In this document: in pieces, positions 1 through 8,955 of the stretch
How positions within the stretch are numbered: the stretch's first letter is position 1
Layout: each line of letters opens with the position of its first letter
NCBI RefSeq assembly: GCF_038593265.1
Contig: NZ_CP151979.1
Location: 2,859,001 to 2,923,000 of the forward strand
Source of the DNA: Ureibacillus sp. FSL W7-1570
GTDB lineage: Bacteria; Bacillota; Bacilli; Bacillales_A; Planococcaceae
Direction: 5' to 3'
Length of the DNA stretch: 64,000 nucleotides
Notes under the pieces: model-generated
The model's input: only the letters and a program-made list of their open reading frames with translations
The model's database searches: none
Told to the model about the DNA's origin: nothing
Position numbers and translations under genes: made by a program

Positions 1-1128
1 GAGCAAAAGGGAAGCATCGTGCTTGCTGCATCACCGCCGATGAAGAAACGCTTTGGCATCAAAACGGGCTCCCGCCTTTATGAAATCCCAAAACATCCGG
101 ACATTCGGCTGTTTGAACCAAAAATGGAATTTTTCGTGCAAATGTCTATGGAGATTACCAATTTAATCAATCAATTCGTACCGAAAGAAGCGATTCACGT
201 CTACAGCATTGATGAAAGCTTTGTCGACTTGACGGGCACCGAAAAACTTTGGGGTCCTCCTGAAAGAACAGCGAAATATATTCAAGAAAGGATCTATAGC
301 CAATTCCAAATTCCAAGCGCGGTGGGGATGGGGCCGAATATGCTCATGGCAAAGTTGGCTCTTGATTTGGAAGCGAAGAAAACCGACTTTGCCCACTGGA
401 CTTATGAAGATGTTCCGAAAAAGTTGTGGCCTGTTGCGCCCCTTTCCGACATGTGGGGGATTGGGCGACGCATGGAACGCACGCTGAACAATATGGGCAT
501 TTTCAAAGTGGGGGACTTGGCCCGAACCGATTTGCAACTGCTGGAAAAACGCTTCGGCATTTTAGGAAATCAATTGTACTACCACGCGTGGGGAATTGAT
601 TTATCTCCCCTTGGCGCCCCTCTTGCGGAAGGGCAAATCAGCTTCGGAAAAGGGCAGGTGCTCATGCGGGATTATCGGACCCGCAGCGAAATCCTTGCCG
701 TCATTTTGGAAATGTGCGAAGATGTGGCGCGCCGGGCAAGGGAAGCTTATCAGGCGGGAAGAACGATTTCCCTCGGTGTAAGCTACAGCAAAGATGCCTT
801 TGGGGGAGGGTTTCATCACTCCCGGACGATTGATGAACCGACGAATGATACGATGAAAATTTATGAAGTGTGCAAAGGGTTGCTTGATGAATTTTATGCG
901 GAACGGCCGGTACGGAAACTTTCCATCAGCCTCTCCAAACTGGAAACGGAACGCTCGATGCAATTGAGTTTTTTCGATCAGCAAAAATGGAGAAGGAGAA
1001 AACTCGGTGCAGCGATGGATGCTTTGCGCTCCAAATGGGGGCCAACCGCCGTGCTTCGCGCAGTTTCTTATACGGAAGCGGGAACGGCTCTTGAGCGGGC
1101 GCAACTCTTGGGTGGACATAAGAAATAA
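1..1128 (+). CDS. Y-family DNA polymerase (UvrX/YqjW type), 5' end outside window
   Basis: This is a translesion DNA polymerase of the UmuC/DinB family. The reading frame is open to the first base, so the N-terminus (palm start with the first catalytic aspartate, roughly 50 residues by family length) lies upstream; 375 residues are visible. Seen: SIDESFVDL, the palm motif with catalytic Asp-Glu; a helix-hairpin-helix-like stretch around WGIGRRMERTLNNMG; and QLSFF near the C-terminus, a good match to the beta-clamp binding motif. The YolD-like gene follows 82 bp downstream, the usual partner arrangement (yqjW-yqjX, uvrX-yolD). The family is SOS- or damage-associated; the promoter is not in the window, so no LexA site can be judged. 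Confidence 0.9.
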   Translation, partial: EQKGSIVLAASPPMKKRFGIKTGSRLYEIPKHPDIRLFEPKMEFFVQMSMEITNLINQFVPKEAIHVYSIDESFVDLTGTEKLWGPPERTAKYIQERIYSQFQIPSAVGMGPNMLMAKLALDLEAKKTDFAHWTYEDVPKKLWPVAPLSDMWGIGRRMERTLNNMGIFKVGDLARTDLQLLEKRFGILGNQLYYHAWGIDLSPLGAPLAEGQISFGKGQVLMRDYRTRSEILAVILEMCEDVARRAREAYQAGRTISLGVSYSKDAFGGGFHHSRTIDEPTNDTMKIYEVCKGLLDEFYAERPVRKLSISLSKLETERSMQLSFFDQQKWRRRKLGAAMDALRSKWGPTAVLRAVSYTEAGTALERAQLLGGHKK

Positions 1129-1210
1129 GGGAGAGGGAAACTCCTTGCCGGAAAACTAAAACTTCATCCAGCCACCTCCAAAGTTCTGCGAAATCAAAGA
1201 GGTGAAGAAA

Positions 1211-1531
1211 ATGATCCGAGACCGCGGAAATATCAAATGGAATGCGATGATGCTTCCGGAACATGTGAAAATGCTCCGGGAATGGAGGGAAAAAGACCGG
1301 TGCGAAGAAAAGCCGGTTCTTGATGAATGGGCATTGCAAGATTTGAATGAACAGCTCCTCATTGCCTGCACCAATCACTATGAAGTGGAATTGAACATTT
1401 GGCAAAACCATCGCACCTCCAAAGTGGCAGGGAAGATAGCCAAACTTGATGACAAACGGCGCATCTGCACATTGGAAGATGGCCGCTCCTTCTCCTTTGA
1501 ATCCATCTACGGCATTACCATCATGGAATAA
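1211..1531 (+). CDS. YolD-like family protein
   Basis: A 106-residue protein beginning MIRDRGNIKW, typical of the YolD-like family that accompanies UvrX-type polymerases. Its function is not established; a role as polymerase accessory or SOS-associated factor is inferred from constant pairing. An in-frame GTG lies three codons earlier, but the ATG at 1211 is preferred because AGAGGTG sits about seven bases upstream and family members start with MIRDRG. The C-terminal half (DDKRRICTLEDGRSFSFESI) has the beta-rich character of the family. It is probably co-transcribed with the polymerase. Confidence 0.85.
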   Translation: MIRDRGNIKWNAMMLPEHVKMLREWREKDRCEEKPVLDEWALQDLNEQLLIACTNHYEVELNIWQNHRTSKVAGKIAKLDDKRRICTLEDGRSFSFESIYGITIME

Positions 1532-1653
1532 AAAATAAAAATCCCCCTCTGGTCGAATGAATAGCCCGCCGGAAAGCACTGGCATATAAATAGGTTACAA
1601 CATAATCTATATTGTTCGCGCAGTGGTCTTGAATTCACAAGAGGAGGGGCGAG

Positions 1654-2607
1654 ATGAAGAGAATACTTGTCACAGGCGCGCTTGGACAGATTGGTTCGGA
1701 ACTGGTGAGAAAGCTCCGGTTTGAATACGGAAAAGATAATGTGCTGGCGACGGATATCCGGGAGGACAAAAACCATGACGGTCCCTTTGAAGTGCTGGAT
1801 GTGCTCGATGCATTAAAAATGTACGAAGTGGCGAAAAAATTTAATGCGGATACGATGATTCATTTGGCCGCATTGCTTTCCGCAACGGCTGAAATCAAAC
1901 CCATTCTTGCATGGGAATTGAACATGGGCGGTTTGTTGAATGCATTGGAAGTATCAAAAGAATTAAATATGCAGCTCTTTAATCCGAGTTCCATTGCCGT
2001 CTTCGGGCCCACAACGCCGAAAATCAATACACCGCAAGAAACATTACAACGGCCTACAACGATGTATGGCGTGAACAAAGTGGCGGGAGAATTGTTATGC
2101 GATTATTACCATTTGCGCTATGGCGTGGATGTGAGGGGGCTTCGTTTCCCAGGGTTGATTTCACCGGGGACGCCGCCTGGTGGGGGAACGACGGATTATG
2201 CGGTGGAAATTTATCATAAAGCGGTGAATGAAGGAAGTTACACTTCTTATATTGCAGAAGGGACTTATATGGATATGATGTATATGCCGGATGCATTGAA
2301 CGCCATCGTTGATTTAATGGAAGCCGACCCCGCCAAATTGACCGTGCGCAATGCCTACAATGTTTCCGCCATGAGTTTCGACCCGTCGGAAATTGCGGCG
2401 GAAATCAAAAAACATATCCCGCACTTTGAAATCAAATACGATGTCGATCCCGTTCGGCAAAGCATTGCAGAAAGCTGGCCCAATTCCATCGATTCATCCC
2501 GGGCCATCGCGGATTGGGGATTCAAAGCGAGGTATGATTTAGAAGCGATGACGATTGACATGCTCGATAAAATCGGCGGAGGCATTACGAGCAAAACACC
2601 GCTTTAA
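1654..2607 (+). CDS. NAD-dependent epimerase/dehydratase-type L-threonine 3-dehydrogenase
   Basis: Extended short-chain dehydrogenase of 317 residues. The N-terminal GALGQIG is the nucleotide-binding glycine motif, and YGVNKVAGE supplies the catalytic Tyr-xxx-Lys. The body (LATDIRE, HLAALLSATAE, PGLISPGTPPGGGTTDYA) closely resembles the SDR-type threonine dehydrogenases of staphylococci and other Firmicutes, which oxidise L-threonine to 2-amino-3-ketobutyrate. No kbl partner (2-amino-3-ketobutyrate CoA ligase) lies next to it, so substrate assignment rests on family resemblance alone. A strong ribosome binding site (GAGGAGGGG) precedes the ATG. The gene is convergent with the trp operon. Confidence 0.8.
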   Translation: MKRILVTGALGQIGSELVRKLRFEYGKDNVLATDIREDKNHDGPFEVLDVLDALKMYEVAKKFNADTMIHLAALLSATAEIKPILAWELNMGGLLNALEVSKELNMQLFNPSSIAVFGPTTPKINTPQETLQRPTTMYGVNKVAGELLCDYYHLRYGVDVRGLRFPGLISPGTPPGGGTTDYAVEIYHKAVNEGSYTSYIAEGTYMDMMYMPDALNAIVDLMEADPAKLTVRNAYNVSAMSFDPSEIAAEIKKHIPHFEIKYDVDPVRQSIAESWPNSIDSSRAIADWGFKARYDLEAMTIDMLDKIGGGITSKTPL

Positions 2608-2636
2608 AGGACGATGATCATAAAAAAGAGCGCAAT

Positions 2637-2676
2637 AAAAAAAGGGGAGGTTCACAGCAGGAACGTCCCCTTTTCT
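2637..2676 (-). terminator. Bidirectional terminator between tdh-like gene and second trpB
   Basis: AAAAGGGGA-GTTC pairs with GAAC-TCCCCTTTT around a short loop. Read on the minus strand the hairpin ends in seven T residues, ending the trp transcript; on the plus strand a TTTT follows, so it may also serve the dehydrogenase gene. Confidence 0.8.
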
Positions 2677-2680
2677 CATC

Positions 2681-3847
2681 TTATTTATTTTTGAGCAATT
2701 CAAATACTTGTTGCACGTCTTTGTCGCCGCGGCCGGAGATATTGACGATAATGGTATCTTCAGGTGATAAAGTTGGTGCAAGCTTCAATGCATGCGCGAC
2801 TGCGTGGGAACTTTCAAGGGCGGGAATAATGCCTTCTGTTCTTGATAACACTTGGAATGCATCCAGCACTTCTTCGTTTGTGACAGTGACATATTCTCCG
2901 CGGCCTGTTTCATGCAAGTAAGCATGCAGCGGTCCCACACCCGGGTAGTCCAAGCCGGCAGCGATGCAGTCTGTTTCGAGCAAGTTGCCTTCTTCATCTT
3001 GAAGGACGTAGCTTTTGAAACCGTGAAGGACGCCTGGAGTCCCTTTGGTAAGCGTTGCGGCGCCTGCAGGTTCCACACCGATTAAGCGCACACTTTCATC
3101 GTTGATATAATGCGCGAAAGCACCAGCCGCATTACTGCCGCCACCAACTGCCGCCACAACCGCTGTCGGAAGTTTTCCTTCTTTTTCTAAGTGTTGTGCG
3201 CGGCTTTCCCGGCTGATCACGGATTGGAAATGTTCAACGATTTCAGGATATGGAGTAGGGCCAACTGCTGAACCTAGCAAATAGAAAGTATGATCATGGT
3301 TTTTCACTAAATCAAGGAATGCTTCATCCACCGCTTCTTTCAATAAGCCGTTTCCTTTATCGACAGCAACCACTTTTGCGCCGAGAAGCTCCATGCGGAA
3401 CACATTCAACGCTTGGCGTTTCGTATCTTTTGCCCCCATGTAGATTGTGCATTCCATTCCGAACATCGCAGCCGCCGTCGCAGTGGCAACCCCGTGTTGG
3501 CCTGCTCCCGTTTCAGCGATGATTCTTTTTGCCCCCATGCGTTTGGCAAGCAGAATTTGGCCGAGTACGTTGTTCAATTTATGGGATCCTGTATGGTTCA
3601 AATCTTCCCGTTTTAAGTAAATTTTTGCTCCGCCCAATTTTTCTGTTAAATTTTTGGCGAAATAAAGAGGGGTTTCACGGCCGGCATATTCTTTCAAGTA
3701 ATAATTGAGTTCTTCATTGAAAGCCGGGTCGTCTTTGACTTTTGCAAATTCTTCCGCAATTTTCTCCAGCACTTTTTGCACTTCTTCTGGAACGAAGCTG
3801 CCGCCATAGTTTCCGTAGTAACCGTTTTGAATTAAAGTTTGATTCAT
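2681..3847 (-). CDS. Second tryptophan synthase beta chain (TrpB paralogue)
   Basis: A complete 388-residue PLP enzyme of the TrpB family, clearly paralogous to the trpB at 4790-5980. Seen: the PLP lysine in HTGSHKLNN (Lys90), the catalytic glutamate in [10 protein letters not shown], the phosphate loop GGGSNAAG, and a C-terminal SGRGDKD. The ATG at 3847 is chosen for its AAGGAG site; an upstream extension is rejected because it runs into the repeat spacer. The usual reaction is indole plus L-serine to L-tryptophan. It lies 163 bp after trpA with no terminator visible between, so it is probably the last gene of the trp operon. Whether it pairs with TrpA or acts alone cannot be told from sequence. 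Confidence 0.88.
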   Translation of the reverse strand: MNQTLIQNGYYGNYGGSFVPEEVQKVLEKIAEEFAKVKDDPAFNEELNYYLKEYAGRETPLYFAKNLTEKLGGAKIYLKREDLNHTGSHKLNNVLGQILLAKRMGAKRIIAETGAGQHGVATATAAAMFGMECTIYMGAKDTKRQALNVFRMELLGAKVVAVDKGNGLLKEAVDEAFLDLVKNHDHTFYLLGSAVGPTPYPEIVEHFQSVISRESRAQHLEKEGKLPTAVVAAVGGGSNAAGAFAHYINDESVRLIGVEPAGAATLTKGTPGVLHGFKSYVLQDEEGNLLETDCIAAGLDYPGVGPLHAYLHETGRGEYVTVTNEEVLDAFQVLSRTEGIIPALESSHAVAHALKLAPTLSPEDTIIVNISGRGDKDVQQVFELLKNK

Positions 3848-3917
3848 GTTTTCCAACTCCTTTTTTATATTATTGTCAGATAAGTCATGAAATTCAATAG
3901 GGAAAATATAAGAAGGC

Positions 3918-4001
3918 TGTCGATAATGCCACAAAACCTGTCAATAATGCCACAAAACATGGCAATATCGTCACAAAAAGTGTCAATATTGCCATAAAAA
4001 C
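3918..4001. repeat. Four tandem 21-bp repeats between trpA and second trpB
   Basis: Four consecutive units with exact 21-bp spacing start at 3918, 3939, 3960 and 3981. The core is TGTCAATAATGCCACAAAA with scattered substitutions. A fifth degenerate half-unit (CGCCAATCATTA) runs into the trpA stop. The same core in near-identical form recurs at 13117-13179. The function is unknown. Confidence 0.85.
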
Positions 4002-4010
4002 CGCCAATCA

Positions 4011-4793
4011 TTAAGCCAGAGGAACCGTCTTCGAAGCTTTCACCAAGTGTTCAATCGTATCCCAATCATCTTTGGTCAAACAGTCGACAATCTTGCTTCC
4101 CACGATGACGCCACTTGCAAAGGAGCCGAATTGCTTCACGTGTTCAGGAGTGGAGATGCCGAAACCCGCCAACACCGGGGTATCGGTATAGCTTTGGATT
4201 TTTTTGAAATGGCTCTCCAAATCTCCTTCGAAAGTGGAGCGGGCGCCGGTGATTCCGTTGACCGTCACCGCATAAATGAATCCTTCGCTCGCTTTGGTCA
4301 ATTTTTCGATCCGCTCCGGCGTACTTGTCAATGAAACAAGCTGCACTAAATCGATACCGGCTGCCTTCAAGGAAGGATGGACAAGGCCGCTTTCCTCCAG
4401 GGGCATATCCGGAATGATGACGCCACGAATCCCTACATCATAAGCATCTTTTGCGAACTCGCCAATTCCGTAGGCCAAAACCGGATTTAAATATGTCATC
4501 GCCACCAATGGAACGGTAATTTCCTCTGCAAAAGCGGCAAGGGTTTCAAGCACTTTTCTTAATGTCACGCCTTTTGCCAATGCCCGCATGCCAGCCTCTT
4601 CAATCGTCGGTCCATCCGCGACCGGATCGGTGAAAGGGATGCCCACTTCAATGGCCGTGACGCCGAGTTCCTGCAATTTCAAGATGGTGGGTTTCAACTT
4701 TTCAAGTCCACCATCACCGGCCATAATGTAGGGAATAAACGCTTTATGGCCTTGGCGGGTTGTTTCTAAAATCGCTTCTGTAATTCGGCTCAT
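4011..4793 (-). CDS. trpA: Tryptophan synthase alpha chain
   Basis: A TIM-barrel protein of 260 residues that cleaves indole-3-glycerol phosphate to indole and glyceraldehyde 3-phosphate. Seen: the catalytic glutamate in [16 protein letters not shown] with the following substrate-loop aspartate, and the phosphate-binding glycines near GFGIS and ASGVIVGS. The start overlaps the trpB stop as ATGA, indicating translational coupling, and GGAGGTGA lies eight bases upstream inside trpB. It is the penultimate gene of the T-box-led trp operon, followed by a second trpB. Length is normal for the family. Confidence 0.97.
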   Translation of the reverse strand: MSRITEAILETTRQGHKAFIPYIMAGDGGLEKLKPTILKLQELGVTAIEVGIPFTDPVADGPTIEEAGMRALAKGVTLRKVLETLAAFAEEITVPLVAMTYLNPVLAYGIGEFAKDAYDVGIRGVIIPDMPLEESGLVHPSLKAAGIDLVQLVSLTSTPERIEKLTKASEGFIYAVTVNGITGARSTFEGDLESHFKKIQSYTDTPVLAGFGISTPEHVKQFGSFASGVIVGSKIVDCLTKDDWDTIEHLVKASKTVPLA

Positions 4794-5980
4794 GCCAAGT
4801 CACCTCCAAAGGCATCGTAGATTGTGTGCACATCTTTATCACCGCGGCCGGATAAACAAACGACGATGATTTGATCTTTATCCATCGTTTTAGCCAGTTC
4901 CGTTGCATAGTGAACGGCATGGGCGCTCTCAAGGGCAGGGAGGATTCCTTCTGTCCGGCATAGAAGTTTCACTGCCGCAAGGGCTTCTTCATCCGTTGCC
5001 ATCACGTATTTTGCGCGGCCGGTTTCATGCAGATAGCAATGTTCCGGGCCGACCCCGGGATAGTCAAGGCCCGCTGAGATGGAGTAGGCTTCCTGCACAA
5101 ATCCGTTGTCATCCTGCAATAAGTACATATAAGCCCCGTGCAGTACGCCCGTTTTCCCGCCGTTGATGGCGGCTGCGTGTTTGCCGGTTTCAAACCCTTT
5201 TCCTGCAGCTTCCACACCGTACAAGGCAACTTCTTGATCTTCCACAAAAGGATGGAACATGCCGATGGAGTTGCTGCCGCCGCCGATGCAGGCCACAACC
5301 GCATCCGGAAGGCGGTTTTCCTTTTCTAAAATTTGTTTTTTCGTTTCATCCCCGATGACTCTCTGAAAATCGCGAACGATGGTAGGGAAGGGATGTGGTC
5401 CCATGGCGGAACCTAAGATGTAATGGGTTGTTTCCACGTTTGTCACCCAGTAGCGCAAGGCTTCGTTCACCGCATCTTTCAGCGTTCTGGATCCTTTTTC
5501 AACCGCAACCACTTTTGTGCCCAACAGTTCCATTCGGAATACGTTCAGCGCCTGGCGTTTCACATCTTCAGCCCCCATGAAGACGACGCATTCCATACCA
5601 AGCAGGGCGCAGGCGGTTGCCGTTGCCACACCGTGTTGGCCGGCACCTGTTTCCGCCACGATTTTCGTCTTGCCCATTTTTTTGGCGAGCAATGCCTGGC
5701 CGAGGGCGTTGTTGATTTTATGTGCGCCGGTATGGTTTAAATCTTCCCGTTTTAAATAAATTTTGGCGCCGCCGCAATGTTCCGTCAGCCGTTCCGCAAA
5801 GTAGAGGGGTGTCTCCCGGCCGACATAGTCTTTTAAATAATAGCGGAGTTCCTGTTGGAAGGACTCGTCATGTTTATAATGTTCATAGGCTTCTTCCAGT
5901 TCTTGTAAAGCGGTCATCAATGTTTCCGGAACAAATTGTCCGCCGAAACGGCCGAATTTGCCTTTGATTGTAGTCGTCAT
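4790..5980 (-). CDS. trpB: Tryptophan synthase beta chain
   Basis: A 396-residue PLP enzyme that condenses indole with L-serine. Seen: the Schiff-base lysine in HTGAHKINN (Lys88), the catalytic glutamate in [10 protein letters not shown], the PLP phosphate loop GGGSNSIG and the C-terminal SGRGDKDVH. Immediate coupling to trpA (ATGA overlap) marks this copy as the canonical TrpA partner, in contrast to the more distal paralogue at 2681-3847. The start lies one base after the trpF stop. A PLP lyase of this class is expected to form an alpha2-beta2 complex with TrpA. Confidence 0.97.
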   Translation of the reverse strand: MTTTIKGKFGRFGGQFVPETLMTALQELEEAYEHYKHDESFQQELRYYLKDYVGRETPLYFAERLTEHCGGAKIYLKREDLNHTGAHKINNALGQALLAKKMGKTKIVAETGAGQHGVATATACALLGMECVVFMGAEDVKRQALNVFRMELLGTKVVAVEKGSRTLKDAVNEALRYWVTNVETTHYILGSAMGPHPFPTIVRDFQRVIGDETKKQILEKENRLPDAVVACIGGGSNSIGMFHPFVEDQEVALYGVEAAGKGFETGKHAAAINGGKTGVLHGAYMYLLQDDNGFVQEAYSISAGLDYPGVGPEHCYLHETGRAKYVMATDEEALAAVKLLCRTEGILPALESAHAVHYATELAKTMDKDQIIVVCLSGRGDKDVHTIYDAFGGDLA

Positions 5981-5981
5981 G

Positions 5982-6614
5982 TCAGTTAGCTCCTTTTACG
6001 GTTTGTTGTGAAGTTTTTACGGCTTGGATGAAGGATTGGATCAGTTCGCCGTTTTTTTCGCCATTTTGCTCAACACCGCTCGATACATCCACAGCGGAAG
6101 GCCGGACGGTGGCGATGGCTATTTGCACGTTTGAAGCATTAAGCCCACCTGCCAAAATCACTTTCTCCCTTGGGATGGAAAGTTGATCCAAAAGCGACCA
6201 GTCAAATACTTTTCCGCTTCCGCCTGCGTAGTCCGTTCCGGGTGCATCGAACAAATAGTAATCTACGTTAAACTTGCCGGCTTTCTTCACATCTTCCTCA
6301 TCCCGAATGGAAAAGGCTTTGATGGAAGGGTAGCCCAATTGTTCAATAAAGGCCGGATCTTCATTGCCATGATATTGCACATAATCGAGCGGTACGTTTT
6401 CAAAAGCCTCTCTCACTTCGTTCTCAGTGGGATTGACGAAGACGCCCACTTTTTTCACGTGGTTCGGCACCAGTTTCGCCAGTTTCCGGGCTTTTTCAAT
6501 GGAAATTTGCCGCTTGCTCGGCGCAAACACAAAGCCTACAAAATCAGCTCCCGCATTGACGGCACAAAGTACATGCACCGCTTCTTTCAACCCGCAAATT
6601 TTCACCTTCGTCAT
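5982..6614 (-). CDS. trpF: Phosphoribosylanthranilate isomerase
   Basis: A 210-residue TIM-barrel isomerase that converts N-(5-phosphoribosyl)anthranilate to the 1-deoxyribulose product. Seen: the N-terminal KICGLKE with the catalytic cysteine, the conserved aspartate in [19 protein letters not shown], and the closing [10 protein letters not shown] and VDVSSGVE phosphate loops. Its ATG overlaps the trpC stop (ATGA), so translation is coupled. It is placed between trpC and trpB as in the standard Bacillus order. Confidence 0.96.
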   Translation of the reverse strand: MTKVKICGLKEAVHVLCAVNAGADFVGFVFAPSKRQISIEKARKLAKLVPNHVKKVGVFVNPTENEVREAFENVPLDYVQYHGNEDPAFIEQLGYPSIKAFSIRDEEDVKKAGKFNVDYYLFDAPGTDYAGGSGKVFDWSLLDQLSIPREKVILAGGLNASNVQIAIATVRPSAVDVSSGVEQNGEKNGELIQSFIQAVKTSQQTVKGAN

Positions 6615-7408
6615 CGCTCTACATCCTCTAACGCCGGAAGTTGGATTTGAAACGATCTTAACGTGTCTTCCGGATTTCCGCTTCTCATCAATGATTCACC
6701 GACGAGGATTCCCCGCGCACCGGCGTTCGCCACCCGCTCAGCATCCGCTGTTTCAAAAATGCCGCTTTCACTGATGAAGGCGATGTTCGGATAACGGTTG
6801 ATGGTTTCTGCAAGCTTTTCCGTTTGGGCCAAATCCACATGGAATGTTTTTAAATCCCTGTTGTTGACGCCAAGAAGTTTTGGTTGAATGCGGAGGGCAC
6901 GCTCCAATTCTTCTTCGTTGTGCACTTCCACCAGAACTTCAAGACCCAGGTTTGTTGCGTACTCATGCAATCCGGCCAACGTTTCGTCATCCAAAGCGGC
7001 TACAATCAGAAGAATGACGGATGCACCGGCATGAAGGGCATAGTCGATCTGAACTTTATCGATGATGAAATCTTTATTTAAGATAGGGAGATGGACGTTT
7101 CTTGCAATGTCCGCCAAATCCTCAAAAGAACCTTTGAAATATTTTTCTTCCGTCAATACCGAAATGCAGGCGGCCCCTGCCTTTTCGTAGCGCTTCGCCT
7201 GTTCCACCGGGTCCACATCCGCATTGATGATGCCTTTGGAAGGGGAGGCGCGCTTCATTTCAGCGATAATTTGCAAAGTGTCCGATTTTCTGAGTGTCTC
7301 GTACAACGATGGCCGCTTTTTGATTGGCGCGTTCAAGTCGGGCGTTGTTCTTTTCAATTGAGGCAGGATGGATTTTTTATGTTCAATAATCGTATCTAAA
7401 ATCGTCAT
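6611..7408 (-). CDS. trpC: Indole-3-glycerol-phosphate synthase
   Basis: A 265-residue TIM-barrel enzyme that performs decarboxylation and ring closure to indole-3-glycerol phosphate. Seen: the substrate-binding EMKRASPSKG with its catalytic lysine, the second lysine in LNKDFIID, LGVNNRDLKTF, and ISESGI near the C-terminus. The length is typical. The start overlaps the trpD stop by one base (TGATG), keeping the operon tightly coupled. Confidence 0.97.
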   Translation of the reverse strand: MTILDTIIEHKKSILPQLKRTTPDLNAPIKKRPSLYETLRKSDTLQIIAEMKRASPSKGIINADVDPVEQAKRYEKAGAACISVLTEEKYFKGSFEDLADIARNVHLPILNKDFIIDKVQIDYALHAGASVILLIVAALDDETLAGLHEYATNLGLEVLVEVHNEEELERALRIQPKLLGVNNRDLKTFHVDLAQTEKLAETINRYPNIAFISESGIFETADAERVANAGARGILVGESLMRSGNPEDTLRSFQIQLPALEDVER

Positions 7409-8442
7409 CAGAATGTTTGCTCCTTTATGATGTTTTGGCTGAATTCAACGACTGCTTCAAGTTTCTCGTAAGCGCGTCCGGATTCGATGGCATCGCGGGC
7501 CATGCAGACGCCATCTTTCAGAGAATCAACGGCGCCATAAGCGAAGAAACCGAGCGCCGCATTCAAAACGACTGCATCATAATAAGGCGTGCGTTTTCCT
7601 CTTAATAAATCTTTTAAAATTTCCGCATTTTCTTCCGGCGTACCGCCACGGAGATGGGTGATGGATGCGGGTTGCAATCCCAATTCTTCAATGTTGATCG
7701 CCAATGGTTTAATTTCCCCATTCAGAAGCAGCACGGAGCGGTTCCGATGATCGAGGGAAGCTTCATCCATCCCTTCCGATCCCGATACAACAATTGCGCG
7801 TTTCCGTCCTAAAATGCGCAACACTTCCGCATAGTGTTCGACAAAATCCGGCCGGTTAATGCCGACGAGCTGACTGTCCAAGTCCACGGGATTTGTCAAT
7901 GGACCGACCAGGTTAAAAATTGTCGGTTTTCCGATGGCCCGCCGAACTTCACCGATGCGTTTCAATTTCGGATGAACGGCAGGGGCGTAAAGAAAAACGA
8001 TGCCTTCCCGCTTCAACAATTGGACGGATTCTTCGACTGTAAAATCTGTATGGATGCCCAATGCCTGAAGAACATCGGCGCTGCCGGAAGAGCTGGAAAT
8101 TTTACGGTTGCCGTGTTTTGCCACTTTCACGCCGCTGCTTGCCAACACAAAAGCGGAAGTGGTGCTGATGTTGAAAGTTTGCAGACCATCGCCGCCGGTA
8201 CCGCAATTGTCTATATAAGTCCCTTCCGGAACAGGAATTTTGATTGCATTGGATCTCATCACGATGGAAAGGGCGGCAACTTCTTCGGCTGTTTCTCCTT
8301 TTTCGCGGAGGGCCAGCAAAAATTCCGCAATGGCTTCTTTTGGCGTTTCGTCGTCAAAGATGATTTCCACCGCTTGAATCATTTCATCGTAGGGCAAATT
8401 TTCCTTTTGCTGAACTCGTTTTGTAAAAGCTTGAATGTTCAT
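7408..8442 (-). CDS. trpD: Anthranilate phosphoribosyltransferase
   Basis: A 344-residue enzyme that attaches phosphoribosyl to anthranilate. Seen: the PRPP-binding glycine loop DNCGTGGDGLQTFNIST, the conserved KHGNRKISSSSGSADVL, and DEASLDH. The ATG at 8442 is preferred over an upstream TTG because GGAGG lies eight bases before it and the TTG would fall inside that site. It is the first structural gene after the T-box terminator; trpE, which normally precedes it, is not here. The synthase that makes its substrate must be encoded elsewhere. Confidence 0.96.
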   Translation of the reverse strand: MNIQAFTKRVQQKENLPYDEMIQAVEIIFDDETPKEAIAEFLLALREKGETAEEVAALSIVMRSNAIKIPVPEGTYIDNCGTGGDGLQTFNISTTSAFVLASSGVKVAKHGNRKISSSSGSADVLQALGIHTDFTVEESVQLLKREGIVFLYAPAVHPKLKRIGEVRRAIGKPTIFNLVGPLTNPVDLDSQLVGINRPDFVEHYAEVLRILGRKRAIVVSGSEGMDEASLDHRNRSVLLLNGEIKPLAINIEELGLQPASITHLRGGTPEENAEILKDLLRGKRTPYYDAVVLNAALGFFAYGAVDSLKDGVCMARDAIESGRAYEKLEAVVEFSQNIIKEQTF

Positions 8443-8494
8443 TCTATCATCCTCCAAATTTGATAAATTTGAAGTTTAGATAGAATAGCCGCAA

Positions 8495-8537
8495 TAAAAA
8501 ACCTCTGCAAACGGGCGTGAAATCCCATTTGCAGAGG
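8495..8537 (-). terminator. T-box-controlled attenuator terminator
   Basis: On the minus strand CCTCTGCAAATGGG pairs with CCCGTTTGCAGAGG, followed by TTTTTT. It lies directly after the T-box sequence and about 50 nt before trpD, as expected for a T-box transcription terminator. Confidence 0.92.
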
Positions 8538-8850
8538 ACGACCGTGCTGCCGCGTTGCCACCTCTGTTGAAGTAACGACTACTTCCACCTCAGTGTGCCC
8601 AGCTGTGTGGGGCACTTCCCGATAACGAGGGAAAGACGTCAACCACTTGCGCAGTTGCTCTCGTAAGGCCCATTCACGAATGGCATGCGCCAGTTTTCAC
8701 CGTCCACTGGCTCTCTTAAGCGATGCACAGTTCGTTACTTTTCCTTACTCATCAATTTTGGCTCGGCTATTCTCTACTAAACTCAGGCTCAACTCAACTC
8801 GTTGCGGTGCTGTGCTTCCACAGCCTTTCTCCGCCACGAACAATTTAATT
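8495..8850 (-). promoter_or_regulatory. tRNA-Trp T-box riboswitch leader of the trp operon
   Basis: Read on the minus strand the leader carries all T-box hallmarks in order. It has a GATGAG/AGTA region (K-turn and S-turn side, about 8735-8757), the AGAGAGC bulge with the GGTGAAAA terminal loop of Stem I, and then GTGAATGGGCC, in which GAA is followed by the specifier codon TGG at 8670-8672. The T-box AGGTGGCAACGCGG lies at 8550-8563, and a terminator at 8495-8537 (CCTCTGCAAA-TTTGCAGAGG plus T-run) overlaps the antiterminator logic. UGG decodes tryptophan, matching the genes controlled. About 90 nt with a separate hairpin precede Stem I. Confidence 0.93.
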
Positions 8851-8857
8851 GATGACT

Positions 8858-8886
8858 ATTTTATTCAGAAATTGTATGAATGTCAA
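8858..8886 (-). promoter_or_regulatory. Sigma-A promoter of the trp operon
   Basis: On the minus strand TTGACA (8881-8886) is separated by exactly 17 bp from TAAAAT (8858-8863). Transcription would start near 8850, at the beginning of the T-box leader. Confidence 0.8.
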
Positions 8887-8918
8887 TAATATTCACGCAA
8901 TTTCATGAAAAAGAAACA

Positions 8919-8951
8919 CAAAACCCGGGGCACATCCCTGCACCCCGGGTT
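8919..8951 (-). terminator. Terminator of queT
   Basis: AACCCGGGGTGC pairs with GCCCCGGGTTTT around a short loop, five bases after the queT stop on the minus strand. It insulates queT from the trp promoter. Confidence 0.85.
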
Positions 8952-8955
8952 GATA

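Noticed and set aside
601-1585. Long minus-strand frames opposite the polymerase and YolD genes
   Set aside because: Shadows of the real genes: no ribosome binding sites, no domains, and codon use mirrors the opposite strand.
3848-3934. 29-residue extension of the second trpB
   Set aside because: It includes part of the 21-bp repeat array and lies before an AAGGAG site that clearly serves the ATG at 3847.
3918-4001. CRISPR array
   Set aside because: The 21-bp units are directly tandem without spacers, so this is not a CRISPR; the same holds for 13117-13179 and 63835-64000.
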